Shown here piece after piece: positions 1 through 12,443 of a stretch of DNA of 64,000 nt. The stretch's first letter is position 1; every line of letters begins with the position of its first letter. The stretch is from Gymnorhina tibicen. Taxonomy: Eukaryota; Chordata; Aves; Passeriformes; Artamidae. The translations under genes and the position numbers were made by a program. The notes under the pieces are model-generated. The model saw nothing but the letters and a program-made list of their open reading frames with translations, did no database searches and was not told the DNA's origin. The stretch is taken from the NCBI GenBank assembly GCA_013399875.1, contig VXAZ01008121.1, forward strand, positions 186,001 to 250,000, in the 5' to 3' direction.

Positions 1-489
1 TACTTTAAATCATAAGGAAGCTAATTTTTTTCTGTATGAATTGCATGTATTATTGCATATTGCCAACAGAGTATCCATATTGATTAAGAAAGAAAAAACA
101 TCATGCAGAAGGTACTCAGTGTTATGATCAGCTTCTATGTGTATGCAAGAAACAGTCCTGAACTGAGTCAGTGATATGTTAGTCCTTCCAAGCTGGACCT
201 GGAATAAAACTGCCCTGAAAATCACAGACTCTCTGAAAAGTTATTTAGTACAAGTTTACTAGCAGCCCAGTAACATTTCTTGAGACGCTATTATTTTAAT
301 ATTTCCTCCCATTTTTGTTTTTGCTTCTGCCTTTATAAACTCTTATGACCAACACAAAGTAGCTCTCATAAAAGAAGGAAGCTATTCCATAAATCTTTTT
401 TTTCCTTGTAGCTCCATACAGAGCTAAATTGAAAGAAAAGTACTACTGGAAAACAAAGGGGTTTTAAAATTATGTAAAATATGATTTTA

Positions 490-812
490 AAGGTGAAGAT
501 AGGATGAGATTTTCCCCTATGCAGCATTTTACATTATTCCAATCAAATTGTAACTTCCAGTTTATTGCCCTATCTCACAAGGTCTTCCTACAGCCTTTCT
601 GTAGTTCTTCTTCCAGTAGTTCTCATTTTTACTCCTCTCAGTAAGTCTGTATCATCAGCAAACTTTGTCACCTCGCTATGCATTCCCCTTTCCAAATAAT
701 TTTTGGATGTGATGAATTCCTTTCTGGACTATAACTGGGACATACAAGTAAAATTACTGTTCCAGAAGCTTGACACAACCAAAGAACTTTTTCTATATAA
801 TTGAATTATGAA
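490..812 (-). mobile_element. Old CR1-type LINE fragment (reverse transcriptase region)
   Basis: Read on the minus strand, the segment around 640-675 gives TKFADDTDLL, the active-site block (F/Y-A-D-D) of a CR1-clade LINE reverse transcriptase. The frame is broken elsewhere. It shares most of its length, at roughly three quarters identity by eye, with 4850-5165, which carries the same block. It is an inactive, ancient copy without a recognisable 3' tail. Confidence 0.75.
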
Positions 813-1692
813 ACAAAGGGTAGAAAGAGATTCAGAAGGCACTGTGTCTAAAGCTGAGAGTAACAGGGAAGTACAAGACAAAGCCCCCTCTTTAACTTTC
901 GGGAAAGGGGCCAGCACCATCTTCTCCCTGCACTGGTCTTCACTGTTGCCTGACTACCACAACGACCAGCTCCAATTTCCACTGGGAACAGACTCTTGTG
1001 ATGCTTTCAAAGGGAGCTCTTTTAGATCTTAAGGGATATGAAAAGAACACGCTTAAAAGGTGTTTAGGAACTTAAGTCAGTTCTATTCAACTGTAGGGTG
1101 AATCATACCCCTCCCTGACCCCTTTATTTCGTCCACTGCAATGAAGTCACTGCTTGACTGCCTTGTCCTACTCATTTGACAGCTGTCAAGTTGAATAAAA
1201 ACTGATGTTTATTGGACTTGATATTTTGGACACATTATCTTTCACCTGATACACTTCTTGATCATACCACTCCATTGCTGTCACCATATCATTCTCTGTT
1301 ATATTGAGTCCCTGTACATCTCAAAGATGTTCTCATTTTCCAGCTGAAATACCTTGTTTGTAGTTTAATTCCAAAACAGAAGAAGCAAAAAAAGGCCATT
1401 TGTATACAGAGCACTAAACACAGAGATATAAATGTTCTGCATCAAATTTTATCTGTTACTATCCATCTTCTTCATAAAAGGCAGTGAAAATAGTTCTGCC
1501 TGCCAGACAGTTCAAAACCACTTTGTTGAAAATCTGCAGTGCTGCTGAATTCAGGTCACACACATCTAAAGGCACTGAGATACAGTCTTCTTTTTTTCAT
1601 GCTAGCAGGGCAATTAACTCAGTTCATATGATCCTTAATCCTATTTTACTTTTGCTCTAGATACTGCATAGAACATACAGGCTTGTTCATAG
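813..1692. other. Intergenic DNA, nothing recognised
   Basis: The stretch is moderately AT-rich. The short frame at 808-1032 has no familiar motif and is treated as chance. No repeat family was recognised. Confidence 0.5.
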
Positions 1693-1880
1693 AGCCACAG
1701 AAAAAAATTTCATTTGGAAGGGATCTCTGGGGATCATCTGGACCACTCTGCTCAGAGCAGAGCCAGCTTTCAAGTTGCATCTAACTTCAGTCCTTCATCA
1801 GGCTGCTTGGGGCTTTTCTAGTCAAGATCTGAATATCTCTAGGGTTAGAGATTCCCCAGTGCCTCTGGAGTGCTTGCTAC
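1693..1880 (-). mobile_element. CR1 fragment, minus orientation
   Basis: The text reads as the reverse of a CR1 3' region: a sequence akin to 'TTGGAAGGGACCTCTGGAGA', then 'ATCATCTGGACCACTCTGCT', a 'GCTCAGAGCAG' block, and further on 'TGAATATCTC' and 'AGAGATTCC' blocks. This order matches that of other minus-oriented copies in the window (52313, 54908). It is strongly diverged and 5'-truncated. Confidence 0.8.
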
Positions 1881-3865
1881 AAAAAGCTGGTTATAGTGCT
1901 AAATTTTAAGTAATCCATCTTCCCTTTTCTACTGTTGCTGTCTTCTTTTACTCTATGCTGATCACATATAGGCTAACTACACCAGGTGTAATACGTGACT
2001 GACACACATAGCTCTTCACTCAGTCTTATAGAATTACATATTTCTGATAAAAAACTTTCAGAATAACAGATTGCATTCAAAAAAAGTCTCCTTTTCTTTA
2101 AAAACGTCATGAAGATGTAAAATATCTGGACTTCTTATTTTTCTCTTGAATACTCTTTACAGCTAAGAAGTTATGTTTCAGAATGAAATAGTAAAGCTTA
2201 GTGTTAGCCATATCTGCTTATCAGTAGTTTTTTATCCCCTTGGAAATAATCCTGGTTAACAACAAACACGGTGCCACTTCTGCCACTGCTAACCTGGTGT
2301 ATTGTAGAAGTTGCAGGGCTTAGCTGCTCAAGCAGCTTCTCAGACAAGTGGAGCCATTTAAGATGTGATAAAGTAATGCAGAAACTCTCAGGAAGTACAG
2401 TTTATGTTGAGAGGTCTGCAATGTAAAAGCTAAGTATGAGCTGTACCCACAAAACATTCCTCCAAGGCATATAATTATAGTGCAAAATATCCATGGGACA
2501 GTGGAGGAGCTTCACAAGGTACTCTTCCTTACATCCATTGACCTCAGTTTCTGTATTAGAAAAGGACAACGAACATAGATACTCTATTACCTTAAGGCAA
2601 TAAAAACAATGCAGGTTAATGACTTGGGTCCCTGAACTCTCACACAAAGGTATTTGGCAAAAGTGTATTATGCATAAATTCATGACAGTTTGGGGCTGTA
2701 TCGGAAGCAGGAAAATAATAAACTCTTCTACTTCTCTTATCAGGGGAATTCTGAAGTCTTGTTCAGCCACTTCCCATCTATCTTCTTAAAATTATCCAGA
2801 TTATAATACCTGCTTTGTTGGCAAGAACAGATAAAAATTAAGTGTACAAGATGAAAGTGCCTTTTGAAGGAGAATATGAAAAACTGAAGTGCACTTTTGA
2901 GGAGTGTGTATTTAGTTTACCTTTGAGCATCAAACTTCATATGAAGACAAACTGATGAGCTTGACAAAGCCTTTATTTGTTCTCTTTTTATTTCTGAAAA
3001 ACCTCTGCTGAGAACTATGCTGTTTGACATACTCATAAATTATTTACTATGTAAGAAAGATGACAGGTATTGGAGGTACTCAAAGATACAGTTGGTTGGA
3101 AAGAATCCCAGAATCATCCTGCAATATTAAAAAACTGCAAAATAATAATACAGATCCATTTCATTATTGATAAATGATTGTTAATATATAAAAGAAATAT
3201 AACTCTGTCTCTACAGGTATATGTACTAGCTACTTACTACTCTGAAAAAAGACATGGGGCATTCCACAGAAAATTTCTGAAAACAGTAATTCAACATTCA
3301 CAAGCAGTCAAAAAAAAAAGAGAAAAAGTAAGAAATTATTAGGAAAATTACATTTCTATAATCCACAGTATGTTCAAACCTTTAACAGTGAGTTGCACTC
3401 CAGTCATCCCACCTTAAAAAAAACCCAAATGAATAGAATTGGAAAATGTAGGAAAAAACAACAGTGATAATCAATATAAAAGAAATTTCCTATGGAAAAA
3501 AGAATATATACTTTAACTGAATTTGTAACTTTTAACTGAATAAAGGAGATCATTAGTGGTGAAGAAGATATGAGTCTATAAAGTCTTTGGTAGTATAAAA
3601 CAGGAAATAAGAAAAAGAGTATTCATAGAGCTGAAGAGAGGTCGTATTGGACTGTAGTCAGGTCAGTCCAGCTCGGCATCCTGACAGCTACAAAAAACTC
3701 AGGCCCATATAGAGAGAGTAAGACTGGGGTAAACCATGTGCATCTCTTAAAAGGTCTCAATCTGTAACCATTTCTAGTTTGGTCACTGTCTAAATAGTCA
3801 GGATTTCCATGGATTTCTTTTCTGTATTCAACAGAGAGATATAGAGATAGAAATAGAGAGTTGTG
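1881..3865. other. Intergenic AT-rich DNA, nothing recognised
   Basis: No gene or clear repeat was seen. The 122-codon minus-strand frame at 2402-2770 shows no known motif, no splice context and no conserved-looking composition, and is taken as chance. Confidence 0.5.
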
Positions 3866-4250
3866 ATTATTCAGCCTGGAGAAAAGAAGAGTGTGGGATG
3901 ACCATACTGGGGCATTTCAGTACCTGAAGGGAGCCTACAAGAGAGCTGGAGAAGGACTTTCACAAGGGCATGTAGTGATGGGAGAAGGGGGAATGACTTT
4001 AAGCTGGAAGACGGTAGGCTTAAGTTAGATACTAGGAAGAAAATTTTTACTGTGAGTGTGGTGAGGCACAGGAACAGGGTTATCCACACAAACTGTGGAT
4101 GCCCCATTCCTGCAAATGTTTAAGGTCCAATTTAGATGGGGCTTTGAGCAACCTGGTCTAGTGGAATGTGTTCCTGCCCATGGCAGGTTGGGATGATCTA
4201 GATGTTCTTTAGTCCCTTGCAATCCAAACCATTTTATGATTCTATGATTT
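3866..4250 (+). mobile_element. CR1 3' end, plus orientation
   Basis: It begins with the 'CAGCCTGGAGAA' block near the end of CR1 ORF2 and continues through the 'AGGAAGAAAATTTTTACTG' and 'GTGAGGCACAGGAACAGG' blocks. It ends in TATGATTCTATGATT, the diagnostic CR1 tail. Both reading frames are broken. It is 5'-truncated, as usual for this family. Confidence 0.93.
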
Positions 4251-4673
4251 CTTTCCAGTCTCCTTTTAATTCCACGTAAACTTTTAGCACCCGCAACATT
4301 TAGGATCAAAGAACTGCACAGCTAACCTTGATAATTTTATGAAAAATCCCTTTTTTATTTATGTGGAACCAGTGCTCTGCTTTACTACCTCACTGTCTTG
4401 CATTGAAATACAAAGTGAACACTCAATCCCTACAAAACCCTGGCATGTTATTCATGTTTCTCAGACCTCTATCACGTGCTGATCAGGCATCTCTACAGAT
4501 GGAAGTAGAGCCTTATTTGGTTGATCCCACTACAAAAGAAATTCCATGCTTTTGATCATCCTTGGTGCCCTTCACTGAGCCTTTTTTAATTCTACCATAT
4601 CTATAAGATGACACATCAGAAGTGCATATAAGGATAAAATTACAGGTGCTTCACATATTTAAGAATCAGCATA

Positions 4674-5165
4674 TTAATTTATTTCATTTTGAGGTTTATT
4701 CTTTTCCCAATAATTTTTAACTTTTAGCTTGGTTTCTTGACTGCTGTTGATCACTGACATTTTAGCTGAACCATCCATCACAACTTGAAGAGCTCGCTCC
4801 TCTGCAGTAAGGGTCATTTCAGAGCCCATCATTTTAAATGTGAAGCTAGGAATATTTTTTCCTCTCTGCTGCATTTTACATTACTTCAAACAAAATTTCA
4901 ACTGCCAGTTTATTGTCCCACCTCACAAGGTTTTTCATCACTTCTTCACATATGGTTCTCTTTTCTACTACTCTGAATTGGTCAGTATCATCAGCAAACT
5001 TGATCACCATTCTATTCTTTCCCCTTTCCAGATCATTTCTGGATGAATCAAATAAGAAATTCCTTGCAGGACAAGAACTGGGACCTATCACTAAAATTAC
5101 TGTTCCAGAAGCTTAGTACAAACAAAATACGGTATTTTTCATATATAATTAAATTTTAGAACTCA
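4674..5165 (-). mobile_element. Old CR1-type LINE fragment with FADD reverse transcriptase motif
   Basis: Two successive minus-strand frames carry recognisable LINE reverse transcriptase pieces. The upstream one (4876-5091) contains VIKFADDTDQFRVV, the catalytic F-A-D-D block. The downstream one (4674-4874) contains FTFKMMGSEMTLTAEERALQ, a conserved C-terminal block of CR1-clade polymerases. A stop or frameshift separates them near 4875. The 5' half of ORF2 and the 3' tail are missing. It is paralogous to 490-812. Confidence 0.85.
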
Positions 5166-8100
5166 TGGTTGCATGTAGTTATGAGGATCAAAGATATGAG
5201 AGGTTTAAAAACCAATTAAAATAAATACAGGAAAGAGACCTCCAGAATGTATTAAGCACAATGGCTTGACTGCAAGCTGAGATTAAAAAAAATTGCTAAA
5301 TGTTGATTGTCAGAAGCTACAAGGTAGTAAGTGAAGGATTATTTTATATTTGCATCATTTCTTTTACACTTTCTCCAAACAGCAGCTACTGGTCAGTGTT
5401 GGAGACAATACACTGTGCCATCTGCATCCAGGGCAAACACAAACAACTGATCTGCTATGGCCATTTTTACTTTTTTTTTTATTAGATACATATTTCAGAT
5501 TGTTACTTATATTTTGAAAATGTGCTATATTTTTAAATTTTCAGAAGATACTGTATGATGAAATATGCTACTAATGAAAGGTAATCAAGCCTAAATATTT
5601 ATGAAATAATAAATCACTGGCATTACAAACTCAATGCTCATTATACAGGTTAAATATCGATCCCTCTTTAAATCTGTTAAAGATTTTTGAATGAGTTCTT
5701 CCTTGCCTTTTTGATCACTCCTGTTTGAAATTTCCTCAAAAATGTATCTCTTCAGTGACAAAAAGAAGATATGTTGATCTTTCTGCAGACAGAACAGCAT
5801 AATGGTACATTTTGTTCTCATGACAGAAAGTTTTGACTTTCAGAACAGTTGACTGGAATTTGAAGAGCATGATACTCCATGGCAAATGTTTCAGAGGGAG
5901 CTTTCATTACATATTAGCATCCCCAAAGTTCTTCAAAATTAAAGTCTCTTATTTGGACTTCAGAAACTGCTTCCTGTAATGGGATTACAATTGAAGAAAT
6001 TGTATTTCTTACCAAAATCTCTACTCCCATTATTCACATATGCAGTCCATGGCTAAAGCTCTCCTCCAGACATGTTCCTTTTTTCCTATATATTAGCAAA
6101 GACAAATATGTTCTGAATTTTTTAATTCAGTGCTTACACTGTAAGTGAACAGGCACATTTTAATTGATAGATGCATTATTTTTCTTTTTTATTCTCCCAC
6201 AGCTTCCTGATCTAATACAGAGTATTAGTTGTGGGCATAAAATGTGAGCATAAAACACATTCAGTAAAGTACATCTTTTCATGAATTTAATATGGAACCA
6301 TTGTAAGTATATTATGGCTTACTGGAATAAATTATCTTCTATATTTAAAATTATGACTAAAAGATGAATGATGCCAATGAAATTGACAAAGTTGAAACTC
6401 CCTTAGCTTCCATAAACAGGAATACTGTTGATAATATTTGAGGAAACTGCAGGTTATAATTATGAAATACTCTAAATGGCTAATAATCAAAATCCAAATG
6501 TTTTTCCCTGTGAAAGCACAATTCAGAATAATCTGTCAATAATAAGACTTTGACCTCTTGTGCAGTATTAGTAAGGTGAAACTAAATGAGTTTAAAACCT
6601 TTTATCCAGATCAATTTTAAACACAGTGGATGGCACTTTTATCTTAGCATCTTTTAAAGTTATATTGATATTAATAAATTGTCTAACTATAATAATATAT
6701 ATAAAACATTTTAGATCAAAATGCATATTTTAATTTGTTAGTATGCAAGACTGAAAAGTCTAGGAAAAATTATTAACATGATACATTAAGGAATGGGAAT
6801 GATGATAGAGATTGCAATGTGACCATTAATATGAGAAATCCTTTACCTGTTAAAAACAAATGCAAAATAAATAAAAATAAATCAAATCTATTTTCATTTT
6901 CAGGAAGTGAGTAGTGTAAAATACCATTTATACAACATTAAAAAAATCTGTGAGTCTTTGCTTTTATTTCTTTAAAGCAGTCTTTTCAACCAGACAATAG
7001 ATTATTATTTTAAAAAAATCATTGCCTGTTTCTCATTATCTTGAAAAAATAGCAGCCCTTTGTTCTTGTGTTTTCATGAAGAAGATGCTTTCTGATATAT
7101 ACCATGAAATCACAGTGTAGCTACAGTGTTAATTTATACACATCTATTTATTTACAAAGATCTTCTCCGCAGACACAGAAAAACACTGGAAGACAGGAAA
7201 AGTTGCTGAAGTAGACAAAGACAGGGATAAAATGTGCAGTCATCACCACTCAGTTCTGCTCATCTGTTGAGTGGGCTGGATGGGAGTATAGTTTCCAATG
7301 GGAGTATATTTTCCTGTGAACCAGGGCATTCCTGGCACTGCTGTAAATTGCCAGAGCATAGTGTCTGTCTTCAGCAAGTGTCAGGAATCAGGTGGGGTGT
7401 ACAGGTAGGTAGGCTGTTCCTCTCCACTCTTCCACAGCATGCAGTGATTTGATACAGCTGCAGGTCAACACTATAAATGAGACATCCTAGCAACTGGTAA
7501 AGGGTTTCCACACTGACTGCCTGCTAAAACAACTGCTAGACTACTTTGATTTAATAAACAGTTCACTTTTAAATGCAGCAATTATTCTTTCTAATCTATT
7601 TTAATCTATTCAGGTGCTGCTAGTTTGAAAGAGACATGGAATTTCATTCATACTCATGGTATGAATAGGGATCAGTTAATTATTTAAAACAGAATCTCTC
7701 TTTTAAATGTTTTTCATGGTCTTAGGAAAAAATTATAGGTGGAGAAAATACAGGAAGAATGTAATGTTCTTTTTCCAAGAATATGAATCAGAAATTTATT
7801 TGTTGAATAAAAGCTTTAGGGAAGTAAAATGCTTTAAGGACATGGAACTTTTTCTTAGGGTTCATGCTGAACAACTGCAAAATGAAATAGCTTCTGGCTC
7901 CTGCTTGGCTCAGTCTTAAACATGGTCAACTATCAACATAAGAAAGACTGTAGGCATTTATTCTAAAGTATCTTGTAAACTGATCATCACTGGTCTCACA
8001 TAAAAGATTGACCAATTACATATACGTTGGCTTTATACCTGTATGAAATTATCATGTATATTTTTGTATATCACAGTTATGTACATTTATACAATTTTAC

Positions 8101-8248
8101 ATGAGGCATTCTTATGTGTAAACACAGGTATACATTAAAAATGACACTTCAGTAAGTCTTTATAAAACTCCTACATTAACCCCCATTTTGACTGTGGATA
8201 GAAATTAAGAATAGACTCAACATGAGGAAAGAAAGCTGATTAAAAATC

Positions 8249-8312
8249 TATGAAACAGCTCAGATGTCCTGTTAAGCACCTGTGAAATAGCTCAGATATT
8301 TTGTTAAACATC
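8249..8312. repeat. Diverged 32-bp tandem duplication
   Basis: The unit 8249-8280 is repeated at 8281-8312 with several substitutions; both contain 'GCTCAGAT' followed by 'TGTTAA'. It appears to be an old local duplication. Confidence 0.7.
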
Positions 8313-9291
8313 AATAAATTGGTAAAAGAGATCAATCCATAGGAAAACTAATTCCTATAGGAAGGCCTATTCCAAGTTACTCAGCTGCCTAAAGAACAAT
8401 TAAGAGGCAGGTAAGTAGTCAATTAAAAAATTTCTAAACAAATTTTGTAAAGAAGACAATAAAACATTTAACACAGGAAATCTTGGCAGTAAATGATGTA
8501 GCTTTAACATATGTGTGTGTGTGTAGTTGCATATACACACACAAATTATGTATATAAATTAACCCACATTTAAACAGCTCGGCATATTTTGTGATTCTGT
8601 GATTCTCTGAACTCATGAGAACCATGAGATAAATTTCTCAAGAGAAGCAACAGAATCTCAGTTACACTACTGCTTATATTAAATTAAATGGGACAAAACA
8701 CTTATTAGGACTTTCACTAGTTTGAAATGGCATCAGAGTTAAGGATCATGAATGCATCTGTTTTGTAAAGACAAATAATCTAGAACACCATATGACATTA
8801 AAACCTAACCCACCGCTTTCTTACAACATTGTTGCTGAAAGGGATCATTCTGGTAATAAGCAAATGAACTGTAAACTGTGGGCCCTTTCACTATGTAGCT
8901 AATTATCACCTCACTTCTGTAATTTAAAAGTTAAATGTCCAATGTGGGAGATTCTCATGTCGGTGGTGATTCCTCTAAGACAGAAAAGATACATTGCCTT
9001 GTGGTGATATGTCCCCAGCTACAGAGAGAATGTAAAATGACTTGCAGTAATGGCAATCTCTTTATAATAAAGATTAAATTAAATACCATTATTTCCACCT
9101 AAACTTCTGAAATATCAGCATGCTGTAGGTCCAATAGCTAAAAACTTCATTTGACCTATTATCCATTTCTTACTGAGTTTATCTAAAAGTTAAGATTAAA
9201 TCCAGAGTACTGATTAAGAGATTATTAGATTTAAATGTTGTCACATGGACTGGATCTTCCTGTGTGTTCTAAAATACATTATGTCTGCAGA

Positions 9292-9327
9292 AGATGAAAT
9301 ATAATCTAAAGATGAAATATAATCTAA
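9292..9327. repeat. Exact 18-bp tandem duplication
   Basis: The unit AGATGAAATATAATCTAA occurs at 9292-9309 and again, unchanged, at 9310-9327. Confidence 0.9.
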
Positions 9328-9993
9328 ATTAATGCAAATTCAACAGTGAAGCAACTGGGTCAGTGGTGTAGATCCCACAGATTTGAGCACCAGGACTGCC
9401 ATTTTTACAATTAACAATATTTCTTGTCAGTCTGAAAACTACAGGGTGCTTTTCATGTAACCTAATTTAGGACATCTGCATCTGAGCTAACCACTCAAGG
9501 TTCTCTTTATAGCCAGTGGGAAAAAATAGGCACTTCTGGGCTGACATTAAATATCAAGTGATTTAAATGTTGAGACTGAGATAAAAGATTTAAAATGCCT
9601 GTTTGTTTCAACTGACTATACTGGCAAGATAATGTGTCTAACTGCAAATGCAGAGGGGTACTCCATTGTCTAAATGTCTGAACTCAGCTAAGTGAATCTT
9701 AGCCAAGATATCTGCAAATAGATGGTAATCATTTGAGAAATTAATAAACTTGCTTCAAAAATGTTAGAGAGAAAATAATGCGAGAAAAGACTGTGCAATG
9801 AACTGCATTGCAGAATTCAAGGTCATGAACTTTTAAAAAATTTGCATATAGGAAGCTGTTGGACCAGGAGCTAAATAAATCTGGACTCAGGTATGCATTA
9901 GCATGACTATCCTATTGCTGGAACCTAAGTAAGCTCATTCAGGATTAGGTGTCTGTCTGGAACATTATGGAGCACAGACATGTCTTCATACAA

Positions 9994-10349
9994 CAATAGA
10001 ATGGTGTCTGTTGGAAGAGACCTAAAAGATCACCTAGTTCCAGCCCCTCTGCCATGGGTGGGGACACTTTCTACTAGACAAGGTTGCTCAGGGCTGCATC
10101 CAACCTGGCCTCGAATAGTTCCAGGGATGGGGAATTCACAGCTTCTCTGGCAATCTCTTCCAGTGCCTCAACACTCTCACAGTATAGTATCTCTTCCTAA
10201 TTTAAATCAAAACCAAAATAGAAATCTTTCCTCTTTTAGTTTAAAAACTGTTCTTGCCTGTCCTGTCACTATTTGCCTGTTTGAAAGGTCACTCTCCCTC
10301 TTTTTTTAAGTCCCCTTTAAGTACTAGAAGCACACAGTGAGGTCTCCCC
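9994..10349 (-). mobile_element. CR1 3' end, minus orientation
   Basis: From the left it reads as reversed CR1: 'TTGGAAGAGACCTAAAAGAT', 'CTAGACAAGGTTGCTCAGGG', 'CCAGGGATGGGGAATTCACA', then a 'CAGTGAGGTCTCCCC' block that belongs to the CR1 ORF2 3' part. The copy runs directly into the pyrimidine tract at 10343. Confidence 0.9.
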
Positions 10350-10411
10350 TCCCCTCCCCTCCCTTCGCCTCCCCTCCCTTCCCTTCCCTTCTCTTCCCCT
10401 CCCCTCCTTTC
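10343..10411. repeat. Polypyrimidine tract (CCCCT/CCCTT repeats)
   Basis: The 69 bases are all C or T apart from one G at 10367. The tract starts exactly where the CR1 copy shows its GGTCTCCCC block, so it may have grown from that CR1 sequence. Such mirror-like polypyrimidine runs can form triplex (H-DNA) structures in vitro. Confidence 0.95.
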
Positions 10412-11100
10412 ATGAATTGACTACTAACCAATAGTTAAGCTATCACTTTTCCAGTAGGCGAGCTCAGCAAGATCACAAGGGGAAATGTTATCTTCACTGA
10501 GACTAATATTTGCAACAAACTTTTAGGCTGAGCCACCCAGGCTTGAGTTTCCAGGTTGTGTATGCCTGCAGAGTCGCTCGACTCAGAAATGAGAGCAGAA
10601 CGTGCTCTGCATTTATTAGTGGACAGCTCTTCAGAGCAAAAGGAATGAGGAACTGCATCCCACCTCTGTCTTGTGCCTTCATAAGACTAGTTAGGAGCAC
10701 AGGAATTGTAGGTTGTAATCAGCTTCTGGAAAGCTCATGATTAAGATACTGAAGGAATGTGAAGATGGGATCTATCTGACCATGAGTGCCACGTGTGCAC
10801 ATACACATCCATTGTGTGTGTGTACAGCCTAATGATTTATGACAAAGTACAGTAAAAGAAAAAGAACTGATTTAAATTGTTTTGCTGTGTTCACAGATCT
10901 ACTCAGTTCTTGTCTAGTTATTTCAAAATTATTTGTACTCTCAAGTTAAATGCTCTTCTAACTTAGAACAGCATTCCAGGTAAACCATTCTCTTTATCAA
11001 ATTATTTTTTAAATTACCCAAGGTGAGGGAGAACAAGCTTATTATAGAGATATTTTTCAGCTACTCATCCAACACTTCTGATCTGGAGAGAAAAATTACT
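10412..11100. other. Intergenic DNA, nothing recognised
   Basis: Two mutually overlapping frames of 65-76 codons at 10503-10740, on opposite strands, show no family motif. No repeat was recognised. Confidence 0.45.
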
Positions 11101-12443
11101 GCTCAAAAACTCAGGACTGTTGGGTCTAAGGAACCTGAAGGTGCCCAAGTCCATAAAACCTGATGAGATGCATCCACAGATCTGGACGGAACTGGTGGCT
11201 GAAGTGGCTAAGCATCTTATTTGAGAAGTGGTGGCAGTCCAGTGAAGTTCTCACTGACTGGGAAAGGGGAGCCATAAAACCTTTTTTTAAAAAGCGGGGG
11301 AAAAGGAAGGCACAGGCAACCGTGCCTTGGTGCCTGGCAAAATCAAAGCATTTGACACTGTCCTGCATGACATTGTGTCTCTAAATTGGACAGACATGGA
11401 TTTGATAGATAGACCACTTGGATGAATGGTCACACTACAAGAGCTGTCATCAATGGCTCGGTGTCCAAGTGGACACCAATGACAAGTGGTGTTCCTAAGG
11501 GATCAGTATCAGGACCCCTGCTATTTAATATTTTTGTCAGCGACATGGACAGTGGGATTGAGTGCAGCCTCAGCCAGTTTGCCAATGACACGAGGATGTG
11601 TGGTGTGATCGACACATTGGAGGGAAGGGATGCCATCCAGAGGGGCCCTGACAGGCTTGAGTACTGGGCCTGTGCAAACCTTATGAAGATCAACAACACC
11701 AAGTGCGAGGTCCTGCACCTGGTTTGGGGCAATCCCAAGCACAAGTACAGCCTGAGTAGAGAATGGATTTAGAGCAGCCCTGAGGAGAAGGACTTTAGGG
11801 TGTCAGTGGATGAGAAGTTTGACATGATGCAGGAATGTGCACTTGCAGCCCAGAAAGTGTCTTGGGCTGCATCAAAACAGTGTGGACAGCAGGACGAGGA
11901 GGTGATTTTCACCATCTATTGTGCTATTGTGAGATCCCACCTGGAGTACTGTGTCCAGTTCTGGGGCATAAGAAGGACATGGATCTGTTGGAGTGAGTCC
12001 AGAGGAGAGCATGAAGATGCTCAGAGGAGCACCTCTTCTATGGGGACAGGTTGAGAGAGTTGAGGCTGTTCAACTTGGAGAAGAGAAGGCCCTGAGGTGA
12101 ACTTAGGGCAGCTTCCACTACCCAAAGGGTGCCTACTAGGGAGTTGAAGAGGTACTTTTTACCAGGGCGTGTAGTGATAGGACAAGGAGAAATAGCTTTA
12201 AACTGAAAGAGAACAGGTTTACACTAAGCAAGAAATTCTTTGCTCTGTTGGTGGTGAGGCACTGGAACAGGTTGCCCAGAGAGGTTATGGACTCTTCCCA
12301 TCCTTGGGAGTGTTCAAGGCCAGGTTGGACGGGACTTTGGGCAATCTCATCTAGTGGAAGGTGTCCTCCCATGGCAGAGGGGTTGGGACTGGATGATCTG
12401 TAAGGTCCCTTCCAATCCACACCTTTTTATGATTCTATGATTA
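11101..12443 (+). mobile_element. CR1 LINE, longest copy in the window, 5'-truncated with ORF2 remnant
   Basis: About 1.34 kb of CR1. The fragment at 11160-11310 matches the fingers/palm region (MHPQ-like start, PFFKKRGKRK). The frame at 11422-11772 carries the palm: TSGVPKGSVSGPLLFNIFVS, then FANDTRMCG, then the LEGRDAIQRGPDRLEYWA block. The frame at 11800-12054 carries ALAAQKVSWAASK and RSHLEYCVQFWG. The 3'UTR ends in TATGATTCTATGATT at about 12443. The catalytic motif reads F-A-N-D instead of F-A-D-D. Reading jumps from the PFFKK block to the KAFDTV-type block near 11345, so an internal stretch of the polymerase is deleted. Stops and frameshifts make it non-functional. Confidence 0.96.

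Larger units (their letters stand above)
5166..9993. other. Intergenic AT-rich DNA
   Basis: No gene was recognised. Small features only: a diverged 32-bp tandem duplication (8249-8280 and 8281-8312), a TG/CA-rich patch near 8510-8545, and an exact 18-bp tandem duplication at 9292-9327. Short frames here show no family motif. Confidence 0.5.

Noticed and set aside
2402..2770. 122-codon minus-strand frame
   Set aside because: No motif and no supporting splice or promoter context.
8589..8609. GTGATTCTGTGATTCTC resembling a solo CR1 tail
   Set aside because: No CR1 body precedes it, and an 8-base repeat of this kind can arise alone.
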